Both the position numbers and the translations under genes were made by a program. Shown here in pieces: positions 33,874-45,668 of a DNA stretch of 64,000 nucleotides (positions within the stretch are counted from its first letter, which is position 1; the number at the start of each line of letters is the position of its first letter). The DNA is from Adiantum capillus-veneris (Eukaryota > Streptophyta > Polypodiopsida > Polypodiales > Pteridaceae): NCBI GenBank assembly GCA_014529385.2, contig CM043964.1, positions 7,101,997 through 7,165,996 on the forward strand, written 5' to 3'. Under the pieces are notes generated by a model, which had not been told where the DNA came from, did no database searches, and saw nothing but the letters and a program-made list of their open reading frames with translations.

Positions 33874-34115
33874 TACACTGGGTTTTTATAACCCCCGGCG
33901 TCGCTATAAGCGTCGCTAAAAGCGTCGCTACGAGAGCGTCGCTATAACCGTCGCTATATGCGTCGCTATAGGCGTCGCTATAGACGTCGCTATATAGCGA
34001 CGCTCATAGCGACGCCTATAGCGACGGTTATAGCGACGCTCTCACAGAAGAGTATAGCGACGCATATAGCGACGCTACAGAGCCATAAATAGCGACGCAT
34101 ATAGCGACGCCTGAG
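33874..34115. repeat. CACTA-1 left subterminal repeat array
   Basis: More than a dozen units of GCGTCGCTATA or its complement TATAGCGACGC are packed into ~240 bp. The direction switches near 33992, so the block forms a large imperfect palindrome. Such arrays are the usual transposase binding sites in CACTA elements. Confidence 0.85.
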
Positions 34116-34474
34116 AGAATATTTTTTTGGTGGCAGGGCATTGAATGCCTGCCACCCATCAACCATATTGTACTTGATTCACTTTTTAAAAAAAGTGCAA
34201 AGGTAAATAATAGACCCAAAATAGTCACCCACAAGACGCATTGTTTGCAAAATTGACAATTGTACACATCATAGACAAACTGAATTGATTGGCAAATGTA
34301 ATAATGACAATTGTACAACATCATAGGCATAAAGAATTGATTGGCAAAAGGAATTGCGATGACAAATGTAATAATATACATGGTTCAAAAAGACGTATAA
34401 AATCCGTCTCATGATACATAAGCTATGAGAAACCCTAAACTAATGCTATCTAGCTACGGCTAAACTGACGTCGT
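34116..34474. other. CACTA-1 spacer between array and gene
   Basis: AT-rich DNA with no recognised gene; it probably contains the 3' untranslated region of the minus-strand gene ending at 34475. Confidence 0.5.
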
Positions 34475-35788
34475 CTAATCAGATGTCTCATCGCGTCCAA
34501 GCGGCGTATCTGTCGGATTCTGCAAAAAAAGACAATAAGACAGTTTTCAGTAAGTATAAACATATAACGACATTTATAAAACAATACAAAAAATAAAAAA
34601 GAGTAAACCCTAATACTAACCATGCCGCTGCGAGAACTGAGAATGTCCATCAGGGCGTTTAAGCCCTTCCTGCCTGCGTACTCGCGCTCGTACGGTGTGG
34701 GATCACGTCCTGTCATCGACCACTGTCAAAACATACAAAGATTTCATTATGTTAGAACTAAAAAACTCATAAACCCTAAACTATCGAACATGCATAAAGA
34801 GCAATGTGAAAAGACTTACAAAATCGGCCTCAAATGATGCCCATCCACCGCTCCCCAAGTGGTGCGAGCTCCCTGCCTCTACTCGCGCTCTGGCTGCATC
34901 CTTTTGTTGCTTCCACTTGTCGGGATTCTCGCGCGCTGCTTTCTTCGCATTCTTCCAATCTTCTTTGGCCAGCCAATCTGGCCTATTCCACCCATTCTTG
35001 ATTGCTTTTTGCACTTCGGAACGCTTGTGTTTGCAGTATTCGCGCATTCGAATCTTCATCAGGTCTTCATTGAAGCGCTGATCCCGTGTTGGAACGGGAA
35101 ACTCATCATGAAGTATGCTGATGACTCTGTTTTTTAAATCACTTGGTACTTCACTCCATTTGTTTAGTATATAGTGTCTAAACAGCTGAGAGCAAAGACC
35201 ACGCATGCGCGAGATCACCTTCTTGCCGTCATCATCCATGATGATGCCGCCGCTGATGTCGACGGAGTAAGGCAAGCCCTCTGGCCGGTGACGCGTGAAC
35301 CTGGGTGTCCCGGCAGGGGTCTCTAGCGGCGTGTCGATGGGGGTACGGACGTCAGGTGTCTCCACCGGCGTCTGGGCCCCGAAGCGAGGAGTGTCGAGTG
35401 GGGTGGCTCCTGGCGGAGTAGGTAGAGGTGTGTAGCTTCTAGGAACAGTCAGCCGTGCAAAACCTGGCGTAGACGGCGATGCTGTGGCTGGTGTGGGGGC
35501 GGGCAAAGAAGGGGAGGGTAAAGAGCCTCGTCGAACACGAGGCGGTGTGGAGGCATCGGTGGCGGAATCCCCACAACAACCGCCACCGCCACCACTAGAG
35601 CGCCGGTGTCTAGAAGAGTGTGACGCTCGTCTCGTCGACGCCGAAGCTTCGGAGCGCGCCGAATGCTCCGAAAGAGAGGGAGATGCGGATGGTGTAGGAA
35701 CGCGCGATGATGCGCCAGAACGATGACGCTCCACGTACCACTGTCTCTGCTGCGGTGACAAAGAAGAAAGAAACTCCTCATCATCCAT
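34475..35788 (-). CDS. CACTA-1 Ptta/En/Spm-type (Transposase_24-like) protein
   Basis: Exons 35788-34820, 34722-34621 and 34519-34475 are joined at GTAAGT/GACAG and GTTAGT/TTTGCAG sites and total 1116 bases, giving 371 residues. The start MDDEEFLSSLSPQQRQWYVE is chosen because a splice-acceptor-like site lies just upstream. Residues 20-190 are Ser/Pro/Thr/Arg-rich. From about 200 a basic helical domain follows with MREYCKHKRSEVQKAIKNGW, a Lys/Ala-rich stretch and the typical HHLGSGGWASFEADFW segment, like the H-x-x-GS-x-SF motif of plant Transposase_24 proteins. In En/Spm the corresponding protein (TNPA-like role) binds subterminal repeats; that role is inferred. Exon 1 is GC-rich compared with the flanks. 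Confidence 0.75.
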
Positions 35789-35992
35789 ACCTGCATTAAA
35801 CACACGAATATTTAAACTTAATATTGAATGAATAGAGTAGACAATGACGCAAAGACCATTAAATACAATGACGTAATGACGCATATAAATACAATGACGC
35901 AATGAATCGAGTGGTAGAAGAGGCAAGTCGAAAACTCAGAATTTTCAATCAAAAGATGTGAGCAAAATTGTTCAAATACAATATTTGTGGCT

Positions 35993-38900
35993 TTAAGAGA
36001 TCTCTCTCTCATCCTCGCATAACTCAGCATAACTTCCTATATCTATATAGAGCTCTCCGTTTAAACACATATCCTCTGTTTCATTTTGTAGCTCCTCTGC
36101 ATGCACCCCATATAGAGCAGTAGCATCTTGATGCTCGTCTGGCACCACCGCAGCGGCTTCTGATTGAGCATCTTCTCTGATCTCCTCCATTGATGTCGTT
36201 GTGATTGGCACATGGTAGCCTTCATACGTCCTTGCACTACGAGGGGCTAACTCTATGACGTACCACCAGTTTGATGTAGACTTTGTAGGATGAAATACTA
36301 CCTGCCAGAGCCACATAACTTACATGAGAGCTTTCAAGCACATAACTTGTAAAAGGGGGATGTTAACTATTTATATACTTACTTGTTCACAATGCTCGGG
36401 TAGTACGAAAGTGTCTCTTAGGTCAGTCCATTTCTTAGTAGAATCCACCTCAAGAAAACCAGACTCTCCTCTACGCACAGTAGCGTTTCGACCCTCCATG
36501 ATTATCTTGAACCATTGCACGTCGAACAAGTCGACAAAAAATCCTCTGTAATCGATCCTCAAAATCTCTTGCAGCGTGCCGAAGTAAGTGAGTTCCGCCA
36601 CCACGGGATCTGCATCAGAGGAACGTCGTCGACTAGACTGTTCAAATTTTGCCATGATTCCACAATCTTGAGTAAAACGCTTTTTGTCGATTCGTTCCAC
36701 CCTAAAATGTCGACCTTTACACCATGCTGCTGTGTATGACTTATACTACAACGAACAAAGATTATGAGTGGCCGTTCAAACGTTTATAAATAAAGTCACT
36801 TGCTAGTCGTACATTGCAAACTTACCTTGGTCGCGCAACCCCGAGAGTACTCCCACTCTTCTTCAGTCACTTCGTCACCGCATTGTTGTGCGCTTTTCAA
36901 TTGGTTGTGCAACCATCTTAAGCTCATGAAGGTTGGTAGGCTCTCCAGAACCGCTGGATAGTGCATCGGTGGTCGTCTTCCCCGTCTCCACTCGATTCGT
37001 GCCCTTTGTCGCTCTTGCTTTGCATCCTCATATTGTGAAATCCACTTTTGCATCACTGGATTGTGAAGCATGCAAAATCGGTTGATTTTAGCCTCTAGAT
37101 CTTCCGTCATCTTCTTCTCAACACCGAGATTGCACATGACAATCCCAGATATGCGCTCATCATCTATGGTTCGCCATAGCGTGTCCCGGGATTTATCAAA
37201 TCCGTCTAACCACTCTCCAATGTACACTAGGGACTCTGATACCAACCAACCTTCTGCCATGCTACCCTCCGGACGTGCCTTTTGACGCACATATCCCTTA
37301 AGCGTTTTCATGAAACGCTCTAAGAAGAACATCCATCTGGAATGAACTGTGCCAGCTATTTCCACCTCATCAACTATGTGAATAAGAAGATGCACCTGAA
37401 TGGTTAGCATTGTAGTAGGAAAATGTTTCTCAAACATGCACACAAGCTCCGCAGCATTTAGTTTGGCGAATGGTATGGAGTCTACGTCGATCTCCTTTTG
37501 TGAGATCCATTGCACCAGCTTTGCAAGTTTGTAGATTGTGTTACGGATGTCGAGAGACAAACATCCCTCAATGGCAACCGGTAAGATAAACTGTAAAGTA
37601 TGTGCAGCAATGATATTAAAGTCCACATTTTATGCAATGATATTAAAGTCCACTATGAACGTACCTGACACATTTTATGCCAATCGTGTGACTTCAAACC
37701 GGTAAGCTTTCCTTCTTTAGTAAAACACGTTCGGAGCGAGTGCATTACGCCAGTGGGGGTCCGCAAAGATCGAATGGCCTCTTTTACTTTGCGTTCTTGG
37801 GCTCCTGTGAAAATCCATGGTGCTTTAGGAAGTTTTATCGATCCATCAGACGCTGTTTGCGGCCAATATTGCTCCATACGATCCACATTTCTAAGGTCAA
37901 CTCTGGCTCCCAAAGTATCTTTCTTGCCGGTCAAATGGTCCCATAGTAGATTACCCACATTCTTGAATATGTGCATTGGATCGAGCAAGTGATTGATCAC
38001 GAGTCGAGGCCAGTATGGTAACTCGTACCATAGAGATAGTCTCTTCATCCCTGGAGGCAATCCGTCATCGCACATCTCCTTCTGCTCTAACCATGCTTGT
38101 GCAGACATCCTTGGTGGCTCTCTTCCCAAAAAGCCGTTGCGTAACACATGATTCTCCGGAAGATACGCTTGATGACCTTCGTAGATTTGCTTCTTCAGTG
38201 AGGGTGCCCTACGTGCATTCAGTCTAGGTCCACATGTGACACATGCTCTGTATCCGCTTGTTTGAAGCCCTGCATGTATACACATGATAATAGATCAACT
38301 ATGGGGAAAAACCAGATTTACAGTGTCTGAGAGAGGAGTGTCAATAGATCACCTGAGCATTCTGTTAGCCCGGGATAGTCATGCATGGTCCACATTAGAA
38401 TACCTCTGATCAAAGCATTCCGTCGTCCTGTGTGTCGGCTCATATCCACCACCTCTATGCCAATCCACAATTGTTGTAGCTCTTCCAATAGTGGACGAAG
38501 ATACACATCCATATTCCCCACTTTATATCGCCCTGGCACAATCAAGCTTAGCCATAGGTGCCCCTTCTTCGTAGTCAACCACGGGGGAATGTTGTAGTTG
38601 ACGATGACAACGGGCCATACACTGTAAGATGTTGATCTTTGACCAAATGGATTTACGCCATCCATAGCCAGGCCTAAGCGCAAATTTCGAGCTTCCCTGG
38701 CAAAATCCGACCATGTTCCATCTATATGTTTCCAGGCTGCGCAATCTGCAGGAATTCGTAGCACACCATCCGAAGATTTATTCTCCTCATGCCATGATGC
38801 TAGGGCGGCCATGGACTTACATTCGAAGAAATGCTTGATGCGAGGAAGCAAAGGAAAATGTCGCAAAACCTTTTGTGGAATTTTTGTCCCGTGGAGATCT

Positions 38901-39721
38901 ACTCGATATCTTTCGGAATCACATTTCGGACACTTCTCTATGTCTGTGTATTCCCCTCTGAAAATAATGCAGTCATTAGGACAAGCGTGGATAGAATTGT
39001 AATCCATCCCCAAGTTTCGCAAAATCTTTCTTGCTTCATCTCGGGAATCTGGCATCACATTGTCAGCTGGTAGAATGTGCTCTTTCAGCAATCTACACAA
39101 CATAAAAATATGATACAGTCGTGTAAAAATCTATCAGATCATTATACACCATGAGTTCTCTTAAAGTAAACTAATTGTAATAGATCACCTGAAAAGCGCT
39201 GTGACGCTAGTGTCACTCCATCCAAACTTTGCCTGCATGTTGAGAAGAACCAGGAGTGCTTTCAATCTAGACATACGTGCTCCATTATACAATGATGTAT
39301 CGGCTTCACTTTTCATATCATCATAGATAAGCCTTTCTGAATCCATGATCGTCTCGATCATTTCATCAATCTCGGGCTCAAACATTGCCTCGTTGGGAAT
39401 GTGCTCTGCATGATCATCCCCCGAGCTGTCAGAGGCTACATCTTGTGGCCTCACATATGCTGCTTGACCAAAGCGCCTGCGAACACGTCTATTGGGTTGC
39501 AAGATTGCTGCTTGTTGGCCAGCGTCAGAGTCCGACGAGTTATAATTGGCAACAACTCGATCTATAATAGATGGATCGAACTCGCCAAATTCACGAACGT
39601 GCTGCAAAGAAACACGTCTTGTCCGTCGCACAGCATGCTTGCATTGATTACAAGGACATAAGACCCTCGTTGAGAGATAGGTGTTTCGGTTGGACGGTCC
39701 CACATCCTCGTCGCTACTCAT
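35993..39721 (-). CDS. CACTA-1 transposase (tnp2, DUF4218, DUF4216-like)
   Basis: Six exons (39721-39189, 39092-38353, 38269-37665, 37590-36826, 36745-36383, 36301-35993) join at GT-AG sites without a stop: 3315 bases, 1104 residues. Exon 1 has the transposase-associated Cys/His segment (LCPCNQCKHAVRRTRR). Exons 2-3 hold the tnp2 core: MDYNSIHACPNDCIIFRGEY, LAMDGVNPFG, a Cys pair in YRACVTCGP, DGLPPGMKRL, LLDPMHIFKNVGNLLWDHL and LKSHDWHKM, which contain the likely acidic catalytic residues. Exon 4 is DUF4218-like (HLLIHIVDEVEIAGTVHSRW, FLERFMKTLKGYVRQ, ARPEGSMAEG). Exon 5 is DUF4216-like (AELTYFGTLQEILRIDY, DLFDVQWF). The acidic C-terminus ends CEDEREIS. It would cut and paste CACTA-1 in the nucleus and could mobilise related defective copies. 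Confidence 0.88.
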
Positions 39722-39783
39722 AATGAGGATAAAAAACTTATAACCTAGACAACAAATTTAATATTCTATTGGCATTCTTCGTC

Positions 39784-39823
<40 letters not shown>

Positions 39824-41269
39824 ACCTCACATTCTCTAGTCATGTCCAATCCCCGCACACCTCGGTCTAGAGGTGCACGGAGATCAGAACCACCGGGTTA
39901 TAATCTGGTCTTTATTGGTCAATACCTATATTTGTGGGTACAAGAAATCTAGACACCCACGTCTACATGATACTGCATGTAGTGGACAAAATCCCTTTGC
40001 CTCTTCTCTAGCTGTAGCACTTCACTTCATCTTAACATCTTTTCACAGTAGATCTTTTCACTGTTCGTCTAACTCTAAACCCTAAACCGTAAGTAATTCT
40101 TGCGTGGACTCGATCTAACGTAAATAAGCGTAAATCTAAATAAACGTAAATCTAACTAAAAATAAAGCTAAATCTAATTTAACGTAAGTCTAATGACTAG
40201 AGGTTGTCTAGATGGTCATTGTGTCGGGGATGTAGTGACTCTTGCCGCCCTGAAGATCCACCTTCTTCCCTATCTTCTGAAGACATTTCACCAGTACTTT
40301 TGGATCGACGGAGCCCACTATGAGTGAAGGCAGCAATACCCTATATTCCATTGAGGGCTTTCTTCACCCGCTTCATGTAGGCATCGCAGTCTATGGAGAC
40401 CCGCATCTAATCTAATATAACATAAATCTAAATCTAGCTTAAATAAGTGTAAATCTAGTTAAAAATAAACCTAAATCTAATTTAATGTAAGTCTACATAT
40501 AACCTAATCTTTAACGTCTTTTAAAATAGTTTCCTACGACGTTATAACTCTCTTCTTCCTGTGTGTGTGCGCGTGTGTGGATGTGTGTGCCAATAAAAAG
40601 AGATAAATGGTATAACCTTTCTATCACCCATGCCAAGTATGATAGATTGATTATGCCATTTCTCTCTTGAATAATAGGTCTTCAGTTCAACTCCTCGTCG
40701 GCTAGATCTTTAGGTCTTTTAATTTTAATTAGTTTCCTACGACGCTCCCTTAGTTTCTCTTTCTTTCTCTCTCAATGTGTGTGCGTATTTTTGGATCGTA
40801 TGCATGTTTTCTTTCTCTTTTCCTCTCTCAATGTGTGCGTTTTTTGTTTATGCATGTTCTCTCTCTCTTTTCCTCTCTCAATGCGTGCGTTTTCTGTTTA
40901 TGCATGCTCTCTCTCTCTTTTTCTCTCTCAATGTGTGTGTGCATTCTTTGTTTATGTATGTGTGTGCGTTTTTGCACTCTCTCTCTCTCTCTCTCTCAAA
41001 AACACTATATGTGTGTGTGTATGTGTGTGTGTGTGAGAGAGAGAGCGAGGGAGAGAGAAAGAGAGGAAGGGAACATGAGAATGAGGAGAGGGAAGGAGCA
41101 TACCTGTCTCTCCTTCCTCTCCTCGTGTGTGTGTGTGTGTGTGTGTAAAAGAAAAAGAGAGAGAGAGAGAGTGAGGGAGAGCGTTACCTGCTCTTTGCTT
41201 GAGGGCGTCGAAAAACTCAGATCTGAGATCTGAGTTTTTGGGCGCGCTCGGTTATTTTTTTTACCCCAG
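39722..41269. repeat. CACTA-1 upstream region with simple and tandem repeats
   Basis: A CT microsatellite lies at 39787-39822. About four copies of a ~58-bp unit (CTCTCTCAATGTGTGCGTTTT-like, ending in TTTATGCATG-like sequence) lie at 40760-40970. CT, GT and GA tracts follow to about 41175. The open frames across these are repeat artefacts. It includes the promoter side of the transposase gene; no core promoter could be fixed. Confidence 0.6.
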
Positions 41270-41420
41270 CTGGCGTCGCTATGAGCGTCGCTATAAGCGT
41301 CGCTATGAGCGTCGCAAATTTACAAAGAAATTTGCGACGCTCATAGCGACGCTTATAGCGACGCTCATAGCGACGCCGGGAATTTTTTTTTTGAGCGTCG
41401 CTGTGTGAGCGTCGCTAATG
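41270..41420. repeat. CACTA-1 right subterminal repeat array
   Basis: GCGTCGCTAT units in plus orientation (41273-41315) are mirrored by ATAGCGACGC units (41335-41375) around an AAATTTGCGACGC-type centre. Further single units lie before the terminus at 41439. It is shorter than the left array. Confidence 0.85.
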
Positions 41421-41439
41421 TGAAGAGCCTCTTGTAGTG

Positions 41440-42937
41440 ATGATGCTTATAGATTATGGAAGGATATTTACAGGCTTTGCAATGCATTATGTAATGGAAT
41501 TAGCCTTCTAACTTAAGTTGGAGCGGAAAGTGAATAACATATTGAGCATTCCTTTGTGTGTAGATGTAGATTGAGAGAGAAAGTGCTTGGATGGAGAGAG
41601 CAACACTAACACATTGATTCATTATCATGGCATGAACAATACTTGTATAAGAGAGTGAGAGTCTATATAAATTGACACCAATAGAGGACCAGATTAGTTG
41701 GAGCCGGTCCCCCCTTCAATAGGCATTTTTATTATAGATTCTTCCATGACAGAAGACTTGTTTACAATACAATTGATTGTGTTCCTTGAGACCTTCTTGA
41801 TGAGGTGAAGATGGCAAGCTTCATTCACCAAGTGTTAGCATAACAACAATAAACATGATTAGCATGAACTTGGAGAATGCCCAGCCTCAATCCCAAGACC
41901 TCAAACACCATGAAAGGTGAGGAGAGCTGGCAGGGAGTGAGGAAGAAGAGAAGTAGAAGTAGCTCTATGAGAATACAATAACCCCTTGCACATATTCACT
42001 CATAGCTCTTGCAGGATAACTTAGCATAGTGATAATGGAGATTAGAGAGATTGACAAGCAAGCATAAGCATTCTCTTGTTGTGGATTTGCATCCATAATC
42101 CAAGAGCTTGTGGTAGTAGGCACTCAACTTCTCAAGCTTGGAGAAGGAGATGGAGTTCTTGCTTCACAAGAGTGTGTGAAGGGAATATTGAGAGTGAGAG
42201 AGCTCGTGGGATGCTCAAATGAGTGAGAGAGAGAGAGATCTAGCTAGGTCGACCCCCTTCTCTAGGATTTCCTTGAAGCTTATTCGGCCATGTAGCCCTC
42301 TAGCCAATGAGAGCTTTGGATCCCTTTGGGGCAAGATGTGTAGTCTCTTGAAAAGTGTCCTTCTTTCCCTCTTGTGAGGTTAAGCTAGCACCCCGCTTTC
42401 TTAAGCACAGCCCTTGCTTAAGCAAGTTGCCCCCTTGCCTGCTTGAGAAATGTACCTCTACACTTGATATGTGGCCCCTTTCCTTTCATAAGAGTATGGG
42501 TCCTTGATGAGGTTCATACTTACTACACACATCCCTCCTTTGTAGGGCTCTCCTCCCTCTTTGTAGCAAGATATTTGATCTTGGTAAGCATGCATGCCCC
42601 CTACTTAAGCACAGCCCTAGCTTAAGGAAACTGCCCCCTTGCCTGCTTGGACCTTAGTGACTAAAGAGTAAAAATTAAAGACTATGTCTTAATGCTCTTA
42701 ACACGTACCTTTGGAGACTTTGATGAATACAACCCTAAGGTCTTTTTCTCCAGTGGTTAGCCTTGCTCTTTCATAGACCTTTTCTCATTTGGGTCCCTTT
42801 ACCATTGGCCGCATGTTGAAATAGATCTATAAGCACATCTATATTTTAACTCTTGTTCCCTTTTATTGTCCCACATTAATTGAATAGTTTAATACGAGAA
42901 AATCATTTGGGTTGGTTAGATATTAGATTTTATGACA
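41440..42937. repeat. Repeat D, right piece (candidate element F 3' LTR)
   Basis: It continues repeat D after CACTA-1 and matches 54924-55342 plus 61880-62929 of repeat E. On the minus strand its end reads TGTCATAAAATC, directly after a purine-rich CAAGAGAGAGGTAA. This is the same arrangement as in element G (GGGGGGAGTAA then TGTCAGG), so 42937 is likely the start of element F's 3' LTR. No protein-coding gene is seen in it beyond the short resumed ORF fragment at 41440-41500. Confidence 0.65.
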
Positions 42938-43292
42938 TTACCTCTCTCTTGAAATCATAGTCGTCCACGACTATGAGGTAGAAGAGATAAAGTTGTAGTC
43001 ATTAGTCAATTTTACTTAGCGGGTAGAGGATCTCTTTTTATAATACGATATCTTTCCAATATGGATGACTAATTCATTTGGTGCTTGGAAGAAATAGCTG
43101 CCGCAAGCATGTCTACTCTTTAGTCCATTTCATTCTCCCAAAGTAGAGTGACAATTTCTACTTGGTGTTTGAGAGACGTCGTCATAAACATGATTCTAAG
43201 CATGCATACTATTTAAATTTGTGCACAATAAAAAGAGAATTAGTCTTATAAGACAAAAATATGAGTCATTTAAAAGAAATTTGTACATTTTC
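42938..43292. other. Element F 3' untranslated region
   Basis: AT-rich DNA between the chromodomain frame and the purine tract; it contains a short inverted repeat (CATAGTCGT/ACGACTATG near 42957-42978) and no gene. Confidence 0.5.
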
Positions 43293-43817
43293 TTACTCTA
43301 ATGTAGCATTGTAAGCATTGACAAGGTTCATACTATCCTTAAGCTGTATTCCTTGCATCCATCTAACATCTTCAACAGGATAATTTTTGAACTTCATAAG
43401 GTACCATCGGATAATCTTACCATGTCTTAGTACCTTGTCTTCATGCCAAAGGATAGCTTCGTGTTGTAGTACCTCTTCTTGGTCTTCAAGTTCGGGAGGG
43501 TCTTCCATAATTGGTCTACTTGGTGGATCTCCTTTGAAGGGCTTAAGTAGGCTTACATGAAAGGCATTGTGTATGAGCCAATGGTTGGGCAACTTGAGTT
43601 GATAAGCCATCTCATTGATGGGCTTCAAGATTTGGAAAGGACAATAATATCTTTTTGCTAGTCTAGCATAATACTTTTGATGGCCCGTAGGATTTTTGCC
43701 CATCGTTTGCCTTAATCGAGCCTTAGGAAACTTGAGTAAGACCCAATCATTTTCTTTGAATGTTAAGGCCATCCTTAATCTTTTGAAAATATTATTGTAG
43801 GTCATGGCTATACTCAT
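43293..43817 (-). pseudogene. Element F integrase C-terminus and chromodomain
   Basis: The first part has the linker and C-terminal domain of Ty3 integrases (FKENDWVLLKFPKARLRQT, PFQILKPINEMAYQLKLP, HNAFHVSLLKPF). The end has a chromodomain-like segment with ILWHEDKVLRHGKIIRWYLM, FKNYPVEDVRW, which would target integration to modified chromatin. It is in a different frame from the integrase core upstream. Confidence 0.75.
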
Positions 43818-43844
43818 CGACGGCGAAGATTTTCCATTGTACTT

Positions 43845-44540
43845 TCAGTAGCAAGGGGCTTTTAGGTCTTCCCTCAATAATTTCAAAAGGTGCCTTTCCC
43901 GTAGATGTACAATATTATTGTAAGCATACTCTACAAGTGGTAAGTACTTTTCCCACTGTGAGTGTTGATCTACTTCTGTAACATAAGTCTTTAGTAGATC
44001 GATTATTGTAAGATTGGCTATCTCACAGCTTTGGCCAACCGTTTGTGAGTGATAGGCCGAAGAGAAGTTCAATCTTATTCCTAGATTTTCAAAGCGACCT
44101 CTCCAAAAATTACTGGTCATTCTAGGATCTCTATCTGACACAATGGATGTGGGTAATCCATGGTGTTTGAAAATCTGCGATATGAAGAGAGTTGCCATTT
44201 GGTGTGCCTTAATAGTCTTTTTTCCAGGAATAAAGTGTGCTTGTTTGCTAAACCTGTCGACTATTGTCCATATTCCCGTATTCCCATGGATAGACTTGGG
44301 TAATCCAAAGATGAAATCCATGGATATACTCTCCCATGGTGAATTTGGGATAGGCAATGGATGGAGTAATCCAAGTTTCTTTCCTCTATCATATTTGGTC
44401 TTTTGGCATACTACACATTTTGAAACATACTCTTGTATGTCCACTTTCATGGTAGGCCAATAGAAATATGTCTCTACTCCTCGAAGAGTAGGTTTAATAA
44501 CTCTATGTCCCACATAGGGAGGAGCATGGGATTCATACAT
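43845..44540 (-). pseudogene. Element F integrase core
   Basis: The zinc-binding region (a Cys pair in CVVCQKTKYD) and the DDE core are visible: Asp in ESISMDFIFGLP, Asp in SIVSDRDPRM and a Glu in the GQSCEIANLT region, where the usual TDGQTE motif is altered. The N-terminal His residues lie near the start of the frame. It ends in a frameshifted tail near 43850. The frame starts only about 40 bases after the end of RT, because RNase H is absent. Confidence 0.75.
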
Positions 44541-44580
44541 AACTTTCTCACAAAGAGAATGGGTAACACATAGCCTGTTG

Positions 44581-45656
44581 TCATGGAGAAGATAACTTAA
44601 TGTTCTTTTTAGTTAAGTGATGTAGTGGTCCTACTACTTGGGAGAATTTCGCTATGAAGCGTCTATAGTATGCGCACATACCAATAAAGTTTCTTAGCTC
44701 ATGTAGATTCCTTGGGTTAGGCCATGCTTTTATTACCTCTAACTTTGATGGATCCATACGGATACCATCTTGAGAGATAATATGACCTAAGTATGGAATC
44801 TCTTGAAGGAAAAATTCACTTTTCTTTTGGTTGAGAAAAACTTTATTCTCCCTCAATGCTTGAAAAATCACTTGGAGATGTTGATTATGTTCCTCCAGAT
44901 GATGATATCATCAAAGAACACTCCAGTGAATTTGAGGTATGTTCTAAACTTTTTCTCCATTAGACGATTGAATGTAGCCGGTGCATTAGTAAAAGCAAAA
45001 GGCATGACTAAATATTCATAAAGACCAAACGTTGTGCGAAACGCGGCCTTTAAGATATATTCATCCACTATCCTTATTTGATGATAGCCACTCTTAAGAT
45101 CAATCCTACTGAATTGGGTAGAGCCTTGTAGCTTATCAAAAATATTTTCTACCTGAGGCACGAGAAATCTATTTTTGATAGTGATATGGTTTAATGCTCG
45201 ATAGTCCACACACATGTGGTATGTACCATCCTTCTTTTGCACGAAAATGACTGGAGAACAAAAGGGAGAGGAACTAGGCCTCACCATCCCTTTGTCTACC
45301 AGTTCCTGTACTTCCCTCATGATCTCCTCTTGTTGAGCTTGTGAGACTCGATAAAGAAGCTTGTTAGGTGGTGAGCTTCCAGGAAGGAGATCAATGCAAT
45401 GGTCATCATCCCCTCGTTTTGGAGGTAAGTCCATAGGGACATCATTGATGAACACATCTTTGAATACTTTTAGAAAATTAGACAAGTCTAACTCTTCTTG
45501 ATTCCTACCATTTACATTTGATGAAACATTAGGATCTTTTGGAGACTCTGCGACAAAAATCATATACGCAGAAACTGAGCTCTTTATTGATTTATCAAAA
45601 GCAGGAGAATTTACAAGTGGAATAGTGCGACCATGCTCACTAGAATCTATATACAT
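44581..45656 (-). pseudogene. Element F reverse transcriptase
   Basis: Frames 44868-45656 and 44581-44871 cover RT. Seen are MVRPSSSPFCSPVIFVQKKD, VDYRALNHITIKN, FSRIDLKSGYHQIRI (motif A) and the catalytic pair in GVFFDDIII, normally Y/F-x-DD-I-L-V-Y. The thumb (YLGHIISQDG, ELRNFIGMCAYYRRFIAKFS) is in the second frame. After HHLTKKN the frame stops and integrase begins, so RNase H (~150 residues) is deleted. Confidence 0.8.
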
Positions 45657-45668
45657 ATTCTCTTTCCT

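Larger units (their letters stand above)
33828..41439 (-). mobile_element. CACTA-1: complete CACTA (En/Spm) transposon
   Basis: A 7612-bp element with termini CACTACAAGA (33828) and TCTTGTAGTG (41439), flanked by the 3-bp duplication ATG (33825-33827 and 41440-41442). The empty site is confirmed by repeat E near 54915-54930, where the flanks are continuous. Subterminal arrays of GCGTCGCTAT-type units lie at both ends. Two minus-strand genes, a tnp2-type transposase and a Ptta/En/Spm-type protein, have exons that join in frame at GT-AG sites without stops. This makes it the one potentially autonomous element of the window. Confidence 0.92.

Noticed and set aside
33895-34110. CRISPR-like regular repeat array
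   Set aside because: The GCGTCGCTAT units are contiguous, two-directional and lie at a CACTA terminus; there are no spacers of constant length.
35484-35726. Antisense frames in GC-rich exon 1 of the CACTA-1 second gene
   Set aside because: Shadow frames of a GC-rich, Ser/Pro/Arg-rich exon.
40775-41233. Three overlapping Cys/Leu/Phe-rich frames
   Set aside because: They come from the 58-bp tandem repeat and CT/GT tracts upstream of CACTA-1 genes.
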